Below, in pieces: positions 46,403-60,522 of a stretch of DNA of 64,000 nucleotides. The position numbers were made by a program, and so were the translations under genes. The notes below the pieces were generated by a model. The model was not told the DNA's origin. It saw only the letters and a program-made list of their open reading frames with translations, and did not search any database. How positions within the stretch are numbered: position 1 is the first letter of the stretch; each line of letters starts with the position of its first letter. This DNA comes from Gymnorhina tibicen (taxonomy: Eukaryota > Chordata > Aves > Passeriformes > Artamidae), in contig VXAZ01003270.1 in NCBI GenBank assembly GCA_013399875.1, positions 336,913-400,912 of the forward strand, given 5' to 3'.

Positions 46403-49400
46403 GTTTCAAAAAGGTGTGAGGGGTGGAAAATGATACAGGAATCACAACTGAAAGGGAAGATATGCAACAAAACCTGATATTAATGTAGGGAGAAGTGCTC
46501 CAGTGACAGTGGATATCAAATACTGACTCATTTTATATAAAGTGTGTGGAGTTAATGCTTGTGAGGGGAAATAGAAAGCTGAAGCCACCTTGAGTCACAT
46601 TGTGCTCTCCTTGAAAAACAAGGCGTCTACCAGATCAAGAGAGGCTCCTCTAGCGTTGGATGCCACAAATATCTTAGTGAGATGGTTAGGTGCTGTCACA
46701 GAGAGCAGGACAAGGACACAGAACACCATGCAGTCCAGTGCAGTATTATGGCTGAGGGACTGTTTCTTTTCATTGTTTTCTTTGTGGATCTTGTGGCGCA
46801 TCCTCTAACATCCATAGTTTTCTCTCCAGTCACTACCTCTTTATGCTTTACTCTTCCTACCCCTGTGACTTGGCCAGAAGGACTGAAAGTGTTATGTCAG
46901 AATTTTTCTGTTAAAGAATATGATGGATAGTGTGAATATTTGTGTAATTCTCAAGATAGGTTTGTACTCTTCTGTCATCCATTACTGTTCTGGCACAAAC
47001 TGCTTTGTTGGGTCAGCTCTTCTCTATTCTTTGGGCATAATCTTATAAGTCTTAAAACTCTGATTATTATAAGAGATACATATTTGGCAATATGTACAGG
47101 TTGTGACTTGAAACTGATTGCCAAAGTGCTTGCCTTGTGAGGCTCAATAATTTTTCTATGTATTGCAGAAGCACCTTGGCAACTTAGAGATTAACAAAAA
47201 CTGTGAAGCATTTGTATTACTGATACTGATGACCTTCAGATGAATAACAGTAGGCTTATATTTTTACAAAAAGAAGTGTAAAAGTAAATGCATTCTGCAG
47301 AATGTGATATATATTTAATATTCTTCTCTGGGATTAGTATTTCCTTTTAATTTCTTTAAGAACAGTCAAATGAGGTCAAATTCTTTAAAAACTATGTTCA
47401 TAACTCCAGCAGGATTTTTAGCGAGAACTTTAAACATTGTGAGGGAAGTGCATCATAAAAAAGCTAGCAGAAATACCATTGTAATCAATACAGTTACTTC
47501 ATAAGCTCTCAGTTTGTGGGTTTAAAATACAAATACGCTTAATGTTGAAATTAGCTTTTACAAAGCAGGCAGATCAAAGGCCACCCAGTGCCTTTGTGGG
47601 TGTGCTGGTGAGCAGAGAGCAGTTCAGAAGGGAGAACAGATGAGAAGTTTGGCAGAAAACCTTGTAAAAAAGAAAAATGTTGTGAAAAGTGGCTGAAGCT
47701 AGAAGGTAGGAGTGAAGGTAGACTAAGGCAGGAAATGGCAGGGAATAAGCAGCTCATTTAAGAGAAAGCACCAGTCTGCAGGAAGCGGAATCCTGAATGG
47801 GAGATTTGGAGTGCAGGACATGAGAAGGTCCAAAGCACTGATTCTGAAGGATATACAGAGTGAAGCTGGCTGAGGAGGAGATGCTGATTTTGTATTGCGG
47901 GTTGTGTAGATGTTCCAAAGCAGATTCTCTAGATGAGAGAGAACTTCCCAAGGAACTTGCTTTTTGGCAAGGCTTTGTAAAATCAAAAGACGAAAGCTCG
48001 AGAATGCCCCTAAGGATGTGTCAGAGGAGGGATTAATAAACATAAAATGCATGTTAATAACTTATTTGCTGTGTGCATTATTCATACCTGTTTCATTTCA
48101 TGATACTGCCGACTTGTAATCATGCCTTTGAATCAAGATGTGTCATACACTAGAGGTTCTGATCCATTCTAACTGTGCAAGGTTTGATCTTATGCAATTT
48201 CTGTGGAAAAGGATATTTCTCTTCCTGCTCTGACAATATCTTAAACTCTTTCACCTTCATCATTCACAGAAACTGTTTTCTTGCACTTCCTGTTGGAAGC
48301 TGTCATATAAATTTCATTGAGTCACATCAAACATCTACTGCTGTCCCCCTAGATGTGGCAGTAATGCTTGTAAGAAAAGGTCTCTGAAGAACTTTTATTT
48401 CCTTGAGTGTGTTGAGAGATTTATAAAGCTATTTATCAGGTGTGTGATTGAGTGAAAGCTGCATTGCAGCAATGCTTGAAACAATATTCTTGCCCACATT
48501 TAAATGACTGCCATAGATATAAAGAAATAAATATACTAACCATTATCAAATTTTTGTAAGGAAAGATTACAGAACTTTTAGAAGTACAAAAACTTAGGTA
48601 TACTTTTGGACAAAATTCTCTCCTCTGTTACATGGATGCAGATCCAATGGCTTTGCTGCTGTGTAATTCAAGTAGACCAGGCCATTTCTGCTTGTCAAAA
48701 ATGTTCTTTTAGGAGTAGGAATTTCACAGGTAATTTGGGAAGTGCAAAAAAATGAACTATGTACCTTCTTCAGAAGATTTTGTTACCAATGCATGATTCG
48801 TGGCAGTAAGCTGAGATTTCTCTGCTTTCTTATCCTGTAATTCGTAGCACTCCATGAGTTTCTGTTGAAGTGATAAGAATACTCATAAGTATATATGTTT
48901 CTGCTTCTGATCATCTTTATATCATGAGGGTTTTATTGTTCCTTGGTATTTTTTTTTCGCCATGTGTCCTCTATCTATCAGTTATATCAGTTATTGAATT
49001 TGTTTAATAATTGTTTAGCAGGTTTGTAATTTTAAATAATTAATTCCATAGGCAGAAAGGACCATCACTGCCAAGTAAGAAACATGTAAACTTTACTAAA
49101 AGGAGAAACATTGATCCTCCTCTTGCTAGGAGGAAAAATATTAAGACAGGAAGAACTGATGAAACTCAATCATTCTACCTGAAAGATCAGTAATCTTTCT
49201 AATACAGTATTTTTTATTTGACAATAGCCTACAGATGATGTTTAAAATGAGCACTTAAAACTCTCTGTGGAGCAGCTGATTGAGCAATGCCATGTTACAA
49301 AGAAAAGTCCTCTGGCCTTTAAGTGCTGAACAGCTTTTCAGTTTGATTCATTTTTATTCCTAAACAATTCAGTTCACAAAGCTTTAAACGTTTAATATTT

Positions 49401-52400
49401 AGCCATATACTTTGATGACAGTAAAGTTAATTACTCAAGAATTTCAGAGTAATTATAAAAAGTTTATTTAATCACTGTACATAAGCATGAGAGTTCTGTG
49501 CTGAATTGGAACTACAAGTAAAAAAGCTCCACTCTTCTAACAACTCTTCTTACCTGGAGTGGGAACCTCCATTTTAAACATTGTCCTCTTCCTGTCACAG
49601 ACTTGTTCTCCACTCTTGACAGCCCAGAGAAACAAGGAGTGAATGAATTCGTTTTCAAGTGCAGTTAAAGTATAAGTAAATTACTCTGAGGATGTGACAC
49701 AGAACTCGATGAGGACAGCAAAAAAATCCCTTTTATATCACAACTCTTCAGGTTTATCAATCTGAAACTGTGTGTATGATTAAATAATGTACAAAATTTA
49801 AAAGAGATGGTACAGAATGAATTAGATTTTTTATTATCATAGAAAATACCAAATTTGTGCTCAGTGTTTCATACTCACCTGCAAAAGTATGAGATGTGTG
49901 TTCTAATGTGATCATTATTGCATAGGATGGAAGAGAGGACAAGAAATTATTCACCTTGATTCCTCTTCATATCTTCTAGGCTCATCTTGAGTACCATTGC
50001 TCTTTGCAGCCTTTAAGGCTTTTGACAAAGGCACAGAGCCATGCTGAGCAGTATCATTTTGAGATTGCCCCACAACTCTGCTGTGGATTTAGCTCGTGTA
50101 GCTTATCTTCAGCACTCGGCTCGATGCCTTGCTGTTATCCGTGGGTGGCTGCTTTCAGTCTCTTGACTAGTTGCATGTTCACCACTTGTCTAAACCCTGC
50201 TGTGACATTCCTTCTGCTATTTTTAAGCACACACACTCTCATTCATACACCACGCAAATTTGCATATAGACTATTCCGTGTATTTCTTTTACAGATCTCT
50301 GTATAAAAGCTTCAACTTGGAGAATGGAAGGAAGAAAAATGAACCACATTTTAGTGGTTAACAGCTGTCCCTGCATTATTTATGCTTAATGTTAAGGTCA
50401 CAAGTTAATGGAAAGAAGTTAATCAATGCCTTTATATATGCTGGAAGAACCATTCATGTGAAATATCACTTTTAGCTTTGTTTTGCAATTGCCAGACTGA
50501 AACTAAGAGACTGCAACTTTCTCTTCGTTACGGTGTGTTTCATCTCTTTACCACTAAGAAAGTGAAAGGACTTTTTAAAACAATAAAATTTGCAAAGTTT
50601 GTCTTCTCAAACAGAGCGCAAGAGGATGTCAGGTCAAAATGCTCAAGGAAAGAGGAATAAGTTAATGACCTGGAATCTATTTCCAAGGCATAAGACGATT
50701 TAACTCAGACTGCATGTTTCAATATTAAAAATGGTTACTATATCTAATACAGGAGTACATAATATGTTTGACAGCCTCCAGGTGCTTTTAATAAGATTTG
50801 TTACTCATATTAAAACTAGAAATGGCCTTGCCTTCATCAGGATACTCCTAATGCAAGTTAACTCGATACCTTTTTCTGAGGGGAAGACTTTAGCTATCAA
50901 AAATTAATTGGACCCTAAACAGAAAACAGATGTTTCCTAGCTTTATTCCGTACATGAGCTTCATAAATTCAATCAGGAAGAAATCCTCCAGTTAATGCTG
51001 AAAATTTCTTTTGGATTGTATGAGCAGCAGATCACATTCTGTTTAGATGTGTATTGTACAGCCACCCATGACATAAAGAGAGTACAAATTTTAGGCTACA
51101 GAAATTTTAAAAATGTAAACTGAAATGTAAGCAATGGAAAATATATATTAAAATAATAATTTTGGAGGTCTCTATTTGCCTTTGGACTTCTGAAACTTTC
51201 AATTGTCATAAAAAACTTATCATATACTGTAATATTTAGAGAGAAATCACCCAAGAATCTTGATTTTATTTTGAAATTTAAATGCATTTTTTCACAAAGA
51301 TTCTTAAACTGAAAACACTCTTTTATGAATGCCAGGTGTCTCTAGTGGGAATGTAATCACCTTAGAGAATGAACATAAAAAAACCCTAGACTTGATTTTT
51401 AGTTGTTAAAATGTTTGAATTACATTAAAAAAAATACATCCAAACATGATGAAGTGTCATTTATGTTTCCCCAAAGCTCTTGTAGACAGGAAAATTAATT
51501 TTCTTCCTGATGTTTAAAAGCATACATTTCTCTTCAGCAGTGTATATCATGGCAGATGTTATTATCTACTTCAAATAGAGCGGTACATGAAATGTCTTTG
51601 TTGGATTATAATGCTTGTACTGCAAAATTTTACACACCTCATAAATTTCACAGTGCACTTAACCCAAGAAAAAAATAAGGATTGTATGTCTTTGTTGAAG
51701 ATCTCAATAATTTTGAACAATTTTGACTGGTGGAGTAGTACTACAATTTTGAATTGGCAGGTGTTCAACCTCCGAAATAGCATCAGACAAAATCTGAAAC
51801 AACTTAAAAATTGCAAAATTATTTCACTACCACAACTTTAAGCTTTCTTCTCTTCCAATATTAAGAAGAATACAAAATCTACTCCTAGGTAAAGGGCTAG
51901 TGCTTCACAAAGGGGGAACTTGGAATTTCTCATTTTAAGTGCTAGACAGTACAGTGTCTATTTTTCTCATCCCATTTCTGGCCTTTCTCTAATATCCTAC
52001 CTTTTTTTTTTGTAGGAAATAACACTAGGTGAAATACATGCAATGGTACAAAAATCACTATTTTTTTTCCCCACAAAAAAGTTGTTTAAATTTCCCTAGT
52101 TATGCAAATAAGACCTAACTACTGGCAGTGAAATATCTGAGTTGTAATATACAATATATTGGAGTAATGTCAGGATGTGTAATTCCAAATATTTCAGCAC
52201 TTAGGACTTTCTTCTTCCATGCTGATTGTTATTGCAGACTTCTCTGAAGAGTAGAATTTGAGTATTACTAATTTTATTAGATTTTTTAGTTTATTGAGTA
52301 TTACTAATTTATTTTTCTTAATTTTTTTTATTTAATAGCTTAAAAAGCACCATTTATCTGAGAAGAATGAAGAGACGAAAGCAGGTCACATAGGGAACCA

Positions 52401-53369
52401 GAATTCATCAGAACTAACGAGAAAAAGCACAATGCAAACAATATACAGCCTTGAAATCCTTCTCACAGGACATCTGACAAGTACTTTACAATAGGCAATA
52501 TGTGGATGAAAAAGTCAGGCTTTGTTTATTCACAGCCTTGTACCACTTATTCAAAATTGACTGAGACATTCATGGGGGGAGGTGCTTTGAAGTTCTGAAG
52601 AGGTTTGTGATCTGTTACTCATTCCAGCACCCCTGCAACAGAACAGGAGAGAGGAATTCTGCTCCTACCTCCTTAATTTGACCTTACCTCTGTGAAAGCC
52701 TGAAATATAAGGACAAGAATAAGCATAACTTTACCTATACATTCTATCCAGTCACCAGTCAATTCTCAAAAGCTTTTTGACAGGGGGGAAAGGAGTATAG
52801 AAAAAAGACTTTCTGATGAGCAAAGTACAAAATGTGGGCAATCTTCAAAGGTTGTTCTCATCTATTTAAAATGCTGTCTTGACCAAAGCTTTAATTTGTA
52901 ACTTTGAAAGAGTATGAACAGCTTGTATCCAAATCAGCCCATCAAATTTTTATTGGCCTGTAATGGGAAGGGTCAACTTTTACAACTTTTTAATGCTAGA
53001 TAAAAAATTATCTAATATTTTGTTAGCTGAAGTATTTTGCTTCCAGCCAAAATGATTTTAAATTAATATCTAATTAACTGAAGAATAATGAACCAAATTA
53101 ATTCAAATAATAAAGCAATACCTGCCAATTAGTTGTAGAAAAATTAAGAGATGGTAGCGGGACAGAGTCCTTTGGTGAATGATTTATGGATAATATTTTT
53201 TAGCTACTAAGATTTGGACAGCATTTCTGTAATTGCATGGTTTATCCTTAACTTCTTTACTTTTTTTTAGTGAAAAAATGGAAGGTGGTTGACTAGGATA
53301 TGCCCTGTCCACAGTACGCGTCCAACTATAATCACGTTATGGAAACTGGGTGGATATCCTTTATTCTGA
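46403..53369. other. Unique AT-rich sequence, no named gene
   Basis: About 7 kb with no repeat family identified. A purine-rich stretch at 47620-48040 ends in AATAAA (48035-48040). An exon-like block lies on the minus strand at 49554-49614. A duplicated 'gagtattactaattt' occurs at about 52259 and 52297. No RNA gene was seen. Confidence 0.4.
49554..49614 (-). other. Exon-like block (61 bp), unproven
   Basis: On the minus strand an acceptor-like 'ccttgtttctctgggctgtc' + 'aag' precedes it and a strong donor 'ccag|gtaagaag' follows. One frame is open throughout and reads SGEQVCDRKRTMFKMEVPTP. Both splice signals are good, but 61 bp open in one frame is common by chance. I do not recognise the peptide. 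Confidence 0.13.
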
Positions 53370-53373
53370 GGTC

Positions 53374-54413
53374 TGTCGGGTGTGAGAGATTGAAATGTTA
53401 AAGGTTAATGACTCAAAACAATAGGCCATTTGCAAAAGCTGAAGGCGCTTTGCTGGGGCTGGGTTTGCACCCCCCAACCCAAGGGGAGGAGGAGAGTTTT
53501 TTGTGTGTGATGGTGAAACCTCTGATCTGTGTAAGAATGGCCCAGGTGAAGAGGGGGTGCACACCCACAGCCAGAGGATGACCATGCCAAGCCAGCCTTG
53601 GTTTATCAACAAGCTAGCGTTTCAGCCAGATAAGGGAAAAGGACAGTAAGAAGAAAATCCTGCAGAGGTGGGATAATGCATTTTTATTGTGCCAATGTCC
53701 TCCCTTACACAACTGGCTCAGGTGTAAAAGTCCCCCCTCAGTTCCAAGGAAGGATCAGGACATTCACGCTCACACACAGGCCTGAAGGTGTTCGTCCCTT
53801 CTGATGGGGCATAACTGGCTACACCAGCATGCGAGCCAGCTGTTGTGTCTTAGAAGGACTGGTAACCCATCAAAGACCCTTAAATGCCCCCAGACTCATT
53901 TCTAGAGCTTCCACCAGAGGACTGGAGAGGATCCACAGTGTTATATCAGACAGTGTAGAACTCCCCCTCCATGGGAGGTACCTGGGCATTCCCACCCAAA
54001 ACTGAGCATGTATAACCAATTGAACTTTGTGTTTTGCTGTCTTCCCCCAGCTCTGACAGATCAAGATTGGGACCATCACCTGAACCAACACTGAAATTGC
54101 AACAATCGAGTCTTGTCTCTGGATCCATGGATGATGATATCTTTCCTCTCCACTATGTGCTCTTATCCTTTCTTTCTCTTTCTTTTTCATATGTATTTTC
54201 TTAAACAATATTTTTATACTTTTATATTGCCATATTTTATTATTTATTGATAATAAACAAAATGGCTGCATACCTCCTTTCCATTGCAACCAAATTGTTC
54301 TGAAATAAACCTGCCGTATGTAAATAAACACTGTTCGTTCAGTGTTGTTTCACTCTAATCCACCCCAAGGGATCTATTAACAAGAACCTCAGTTACCCTC
54401 ACCTTCAGGATCA
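53374..54413 (+). mobile_element. Complete 1,040-bp solo LTR; 4-bp target duplication GGTC
   Basis: It starts TGTCGGGTGTGAGAG and ends 'ccttcaggatca'. GGTC is found at 53370-53373 and 54414-54417, and the next outer base on the left (A) also matches the last LTR base, so the duplication could be read as 5 bp. Marks include 'aacaataggccatttgcaaa', 'actggtaacccatcaaagac', 'catgggaggtacctgggcat', 'gtctctggatccatggatga', a T/C-rich stretch, and three AATAAA signals (54252-54257, 54304-54309, 54323-54328). Orientation is plus. The LTR is uninterrupted and no internal retroviral sequence adjoins it. Open frames on its minus strand are antisense artefacts. Confidence 0.9.
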
Positions 54414-54417
54414 GGTC

Positions 54418-57400
54418 ATAGCATCAGCATGTTATCCTCTCTTATAAGTCACAGGGAAGAAAAGAGTTTTCTAATCTAACATTTACACTGTATACATTTT
54501 ATGTGGATTTTATATTAATTAGAGGGGAAGGAGAGTACTGAGATAAGAACTGAATTCACTGTGGGTTGTGCTGAACTAAAGCGAACTCAGTAAGCACAGT
54601 CATTCTTTAGATTAAAGAGTGCCAAAAGGTGATTTTTTTTAAAAGGCTTATATAAATTAAAACCCTCAGATTTAAAACCAAAGAATATTTTGTTCCTCAG
54701 TTAATTTAGATCTAATCTTTCCAAATGTCATCTTCAGCTACTAATATTTTAAATTTCACTTCAAAAACAATTTAGTGGTTCAGTTCTTGAAGTTTTATGG
54801 AAAAGAGCAGGAGAGCCTAGAGGTGGTCAGAGGGTGTTATCGTTTTTGTGGTCTAGACTTACTTCACAAGGCTACCTTCCCTTATCTTATCTCCTGGATA
54901 TGAATCACTGTATCACTTTGCTCAGCCTGTTTCATAGATACCATCCATTGCTTCTTAATATTCTACTTCTAGATGTGGTGAGTGCACAGTTTTTGTGGAA
55001 CTTGCAGATACATTTTATTTCTTGTTCCTTTATTGTTCACTGGTCACAAGCGGGACATTGTCATTTCATGCAAGGCTTTTTGCATCTGTATGCTTACCAT
55101 AAACCAACTTAGAACTCCACAGTCCTTATGTGACTTTCTAGAATGTTTACTTGGGAATTTTTAAGGTTATTATATCCCTGCTTTTAACATAAGCAGTGAC
55201 CTATGCAGGTAGTCAGCAATAGAATCTTCCTATTGATCAATAGCACTGTAACACATTTCAAATAGCATGAAGATTGTTGCCGAATAACAGTCCAGATTTG
55301 ACTCCTTAGCTAATATAACACCCTTTTTATAATTTAGTTACCCTTTATTTTCTCTTCCGCAACACAGTTGTATTATAGATAACCTGACACAAAGAAATTA
55401 CTTCAAAATAATGGTCTTGAAATCCAATTAACCTTGTGATTTTTATAATGAAGCTCCTTATTATAGTTAATACCACCAGCATTTAGTGTGTGACTATACA
55501 TTTTTGGATGCTGTATTCTCAATAAACACACTTTTTGGAAAGTGAAGCTAGTATCTCTGTCCATGAAACACAAATAAATTAGTATGATCTTTGGATCGCA
55601 TTTCACAGTTTTATTGAAAATACTGTATGGGCAAATCACACAACCTTTGCAGTATATTTTCACTGTCTTTTTTGAATATTCTGTCCCATTCCCTTCACAG
55701 CATTTGGCTCATGCTCTCAAGTTATTGAGACAAAAATCTTCTGTTGTGGCATTACATCTTAGAGCCAGGATCTTTCAAATAAATTTACCTCGGCATTTAT
55801 GAAAGAATCATATTCTTCAGTGTTTTTTATGACACCCATGTTAAAACAGAATTTTAACAATATAAACTCCACAGGATGAGTCCCAGGCAAGAAATTGTCT
55901 TGGGGCCAGTAGGACTGCTGATAAATACATATTAATAGCTTGGGAAGAAGAATTGTTGATGGGGAGTCTGTGGCTCCAGCAAAACCCCAGTGCTGGTTGT
56001 AACTCCAACACTGGTTGCAATATAGCAAAGCAAAAGAAAGCCCAGCCTTGTAGAAGAGTATTCATTAGAAAAATGAATTTGTTCACTGTTTGGAAAAATA
56101 CTTGAAGTTTGTTGTTTGCTTGCTTCCAAAAGAAAAGATGGAGTGAAAATTGCAAATATTAGAGTGTCTGTATAAAAAAAAGCACAACATCAACTCAGGA
56201 TAACAAGTAGGGTTGAAATGAGAAAAGAATCCTTACTGAATTTCTACTGTTTCACTAGCTTCCAAAGGCCTAGCTAAGAAGATTGGATTAGGATAGTATC
56301 AGTAAAAACACTGCCAAGGCACGTTTTTGAAGCCAAAAGCATCTTAGTTTAGAGATTTATCCAGAATGAGAATAGAAACATCAGGTCTTCAGCATTATTG
56401 TCCACCTAGGGTCCAATATACAAAGTCAGTTTACAGTCACACAAGAAAATACAACATTGTTGCGACTGTGATTCTGCCACCTTTGGTACATTATTCCTCT
56501 TGGGCGATTATTATATTAGGTGTTTCTGCCATCAGCATAATTTTTACTTATCTCTCAGAAATCTAACAATAGCTGGACAGAAAGAAAAGGCAGAAAGCTC
56601 CCAAAAGTCGATTTCCATGAAATCGAAATATTGTGTACTGAATAAAACATTTTTTCTTTTATTCATTGTTGTGCTGCCATCAAGAAAGTGCTTCACTATC
56701 TCCCATGTTTCTCCAACTCTTCAACTTTTCCTGAAGATAAAGTACAAAGAGCCTTCCACAACATAGGTAGCAGTAAAGATGTTCCACTTTGGGCATTATC
56801 TTTAAATCACTGTATCCCTACAGTGCCATAATTTCTTTATTTTTCTTAAATTTTGCATGCAGCTCGTTCTGCACATCTGCCTCGAAGTGCAAGCAGCTGA
56901 AGTAGATTTTTGTGTGAAGTGGCAATTCTCTTCCCTTTGCAATCACATGGAGCTGCATGACTTCAGTAGATGTTGAACAGGGACCTACTGAATGGATCAG
57001 ATTTAAGTCATCTATTCCCAAGCATGGGAAGTCTGCCAGACTCCTGTGTGAGTATTTCCCTTATTAACAACAAAGCAGAAACTGTACTTTTACTCTGTGT
57101 TTGCCTGGAGATGTAATGTTTTGTACGTGAACCATAACAGATTACAAATTTAAAGTTTTAAATATAATTTTAACTGAATGTTTTCAGAGCTTTATTAAAT
57201 CTCTGCCTTTTTTTAACATGAAAGAAGTTGTATAATTTCCCAGGCTGTTGTACCATATTTTTGATCTGACACTTTCAGTTGTACCAGTAATATTGTGTTC
57301 TGCCATGTCAATAGAGTAATGAAACAGGACTGAATCAACCAGACACAGCAATGAAATGGGCCACAAAATATAACAAATTGGAATTTTCTGAACAAAAGGA

Positions 57401-58654
57401 GAAAAAAAAAAGGCTCAATAGTTTTGTAATTATAATACAATTTCTTCCCTGAGCATCAGTTACAATAAATTTTAAAAATTGCTTCACTTTAAAAACATGT
57501 TGGATACTGGAGTCACGGGAATTTTCCATGCTTGACCTGGACTTGCAACTGTTATCACTATGCTACATCATGCTGAAGGCACTTTCTAATTTGACAACGT
57601 AGTTTTCAAAATCTTTTTGCACTTTACAAACACTAAAAGATACAATATGGCTCTGAATAAAGCATACACACATATGTGTGTGTATGTATACACACACAAA
57701 TTCACATACACAAGAAACCAGCAAGGTATGTAAAGCTAAAATGTATCTCTAAGGTCAAACCTACACTTCTCCTTACAACTAGCAGAGTTAATTCAACAGA
57801 ATTTTATAGAAAAATTTCAGTTATATTGATAAAGTGTATTTTCATACATGTAGCTTATTCTGCTTCTGAGGAGTCATTTTATTTTACCAACAGCAGCATA
57901 ATTCTGTTACGAGTGTTCTCTGACACACTGCAGTAATTTTCCACATGAGGAAGTATTCCTAATTCTAATTAGAACTTCTATGCTTGAAGTCTTGGCTTGT
58001 CTAGAATATAATATATGAAGATGGAAATCAACCGTGGTTGAACACTGAGGTTTAACCAGTCTTGACTGTGTAAATCATATATATGTATAACATTAAAAAA
58101 GGTAGTCTGACCTCAAACTGAGATACCCCAAAACCCTGTGACACCATTAGTTGATATTTATTAGCTCAGACTTATCATTCTGCGGCCTTTTCTTCATGAC
58201 CAGTGAAAGGTACAGGATGCTTATTTATGCTTAGAATATGAATACAGTATGAAAAACTGTCTTCCCATATCCCATACAGTAACCATTCTTATGAAAGCAT
58301 AATTATTCTGTTTGGTTGAGTATATAGACTAACTATGGTCTTTGAACCTTGTCAAAAAAAGGTATAAACACTGAAACACTGAAACATCAGACTCCTGAAA
58401 CAAGTGCTAAAATGTTGGTTGTAATTTCTTACTGGTGGAAGGATGTTGAATAATACTGAGAAAATCTGTATTTGACATAGCAGGGACAAATTAAGAAACC
58501 AAATGAGTAACTCCTCTGCATGTATTCAGTGATTTCTTATAAAGTAATATGTTTACAGTCTGTGTCTTTATTTTCATTTTGAAGCAGCACCACAGCCACA
58601 GTATGTCCTGATCCCGTATGTGGGGTCCGGTAACATTCAGGTTTGGAAACAAAT
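54418..58654. other. Unique AT-rich sequence, no named gene
   Basis: About 4.2 kb. I see one (CA/TG)n tract at 57666-57703 and no repeat family, RNA gene or exon that I can support. Confidence 0.45.
57666..57703. repeat. (CA)n/(TG)n microsatellite with palindromes
   Basis: 'acacacatatgtgtgt' (57666-57681) is a perfect palindrome, followed by 'gtatgtatacacacac'. The repeat switches phase between CA and TG, which gives self-complementary arms. Confidence 0.88.
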
Positions 58655-59405
58655 GAATCTTAGTCATTTTCAAGGGCTGATATTGAGACAGATGTTTAAT
58701 GTCCTCATTGCTGGCCTGCACAATGGGATGAAGTGCAATACCATATTCAGATGGTATCAAACTGGGGGAAGCTGGCAGAGATTTTATAAAGTTGAACAAA
58801 GCTGTGTGTAACATCCTGCAAATACTGGGTACATACTGGCTAGCAAGCAGCTGAAGAGAAAGGGTTTTAGACGTCCCAGTGGACAAGCCAAACCTTATTC
58901 AGGAGTGTGGCCTGGCAGACATGAAGGATATGAGCTCTATGAGAAAGAGTGTAGCCAGTAGGCCAGAGTCATTCTTCGTTTGGCACTAAGAATGCAGCAC
59001 TCAAAGCATCATGTCCATTCTGGTCTCCCCAGTACTCAAGAAATATTGGCATTAAGGAATTAGTCACTGAAGGGTCTACAAGATATTTAGGGATCTGGAA
59101 CACAAGATATTCAAGGAAAGGGAAGGAAAGATTAAGGGAACTGATTTTGTCAGTATGGAAAAGAGAAAATGAAAGGAAGCTGGTTTGAAACTTTCAGGAG
59201 GAAAGTGCAGAAAAGGCAGAGCCAGATTCTTCTTGGAGGTGCACTGTAAAGGTATTACAGGCTACAAACAAGAGCTGCAACAAGGCAAATTGTGAATAGA
59301 TTTTAGGACAAAAAATTGACAATGTGAGTAATCAAAGACTGCAACAAATTGCTGAGAGAGGTCAGAGATATTCTATGCTTCACTGTGATCTAAATTTGAA
59401 ACTAA
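58655..59405 (+). mobile_element. Ancient CR1 LINE relic, reverse transcriptase to 3' region
   Basis: About 750 bp of decayed CR1 in forward orientation. The reverse-transcriptase part reads RQMFNVLIAGLHNGMKC against the usual LFNIFINDLDDGMEC, and the FADD catalytic box is lost (FRWY). Next come 'tataaagttgaacaaagctg', 'cgtcccagtggacaag', 'ggtctccccagtactcaaga', 'agggatctggaacacaagat', 'ggcagagccagattcttctt' and 'gctgagagaggtcagag'. These blocks are in the order of chicken-type CR1. Many small indels are present. The minus-strand 131-codon open frame over the left part is a by-product. Confidence 0.72.
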
Positions 59406-60342
59406 ATATAGATTGGAGGTTGTCCATTCTCTGAGTGGGAGGCTGATTCCCAGAAGTTCCATTAGAATGCTCCATTATAGGCTTTTGCCTTGTCTTAGAT
59501 GTTCTGTTTCAAAGAAAATCTTGATTTTCAATACAAATAATTTTTTTTGCTATTGCAGGGACTTAAACCATTGAACTCATGATAAAATTCTCTTTGTACC
59601 TTTAATGTTTTGCACAATGAGAATTAAAGAACCAAACAAACCATTCTATCCTTGCCTTGCTACATTGATCTGTCTTTGTGGATATTCTACTGCAAGTTAC
59701 AACTCTCTGGCTATAATTATCCACTAAAATGAGCAGGAAACATTATAGAAGACATTTGTTCTGGAAACACTTTTATTTTACCTTCTTCTTTGTATTTTCA
59801 TGGCAGGATAAAAGAATGAAGAGAGATGCAGTCTCACTGTCTCATTCCCATTTCGAACATTACTTTTCCGGGGGTCCTCAACTTTTATGTTACAATACCT
59901 TCATGCTTGAGAGGATCTAAACCCAGTTGCATTCCATAAATCTTCCCCATGTTCTTTCTCTAACCTCTGAATTTTTGTATAACAGTGAAAACCTGTAAAA
60001 GTGGAAAACACACAAGGAAATTTTATTCTCTCATGTAGGTTTTATTTGATGGGGAAAAAAAGCTAAGGGCTCCACTTCTCTAAGTGAATTTAAATAGTCT
60101 TATTTTGTCTTAATTTATCATTAGGCTAGGAAATGGTTCAGGGCATGGAAATCAGAGAAAGTGACATCCAAAGGTAGAATCAAACATCAATAGTTTTCTG
60201 CTTGTATATTCATTTGCATTTGGAGAGTACTTCCATGTATTCTGTTTTCAAAAGACGTCCATTTTCTTATCAAAGCTTGAAATATTCATTGTAACTCCAG
60301 AATCTTTAGTGTTATGAAAAGGTTACTGCATTGTTTTATGGA
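59406..60342. other. Unique AT-rich sequence, nothing recognised
   Basis: About 0.9 kb with no repeat, RNA gene or exon seen. Confidence 0.5.
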
Positions 60343-60408
60343 TTTTTTTTTTGGTTGGTTTTTGTTTCTTGTTTGCTTGGTTTTGGGCTTGGGTGAGGGT
60401 GTTTTTTT
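60343..60408. repeat. T/G-rich simple repeat beside a CR1 tail
   Basis: 'ttttttttttggttggtttt' and 'gtttgcttggttttgggctt' lie directly left of the 3' end of the minus-strand CR1 at 60411. On the CR1 strand this is an A/C-rich tract just after its 3' end. Confidence 0.85.
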
Positions 60409-60410
60409 GA

Positions 60411-60522
60411 AGCATAGAATGGGTTGGTCTGGAATTGACATTAGGGATCATCCAGTTCCAACCACACTGCTGTGGGCAGGGACACCTTTCACTAGGCCAG
60501 TTGCTCCAACCTGGCCAATGTT
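60411..60522 (-). mobile_element. CR1 LINE, short 3' fragment
   Basis: Reverse-complement CR1 tail: 'agcatagaatgggttgg', 'gggatcatccagttccaacc', 'tgctgtgggcagggacacct' and 'actaggccagttgctccaac'. About 112 bp remain. Confidence 0.88.

Noticed and set aside
58491..58886. A 131-codon minus-strand open frame
   Set aside because: It lies antisense to the decayed reverse-transcriptase part of a CR1 relic, so it is a shadow.
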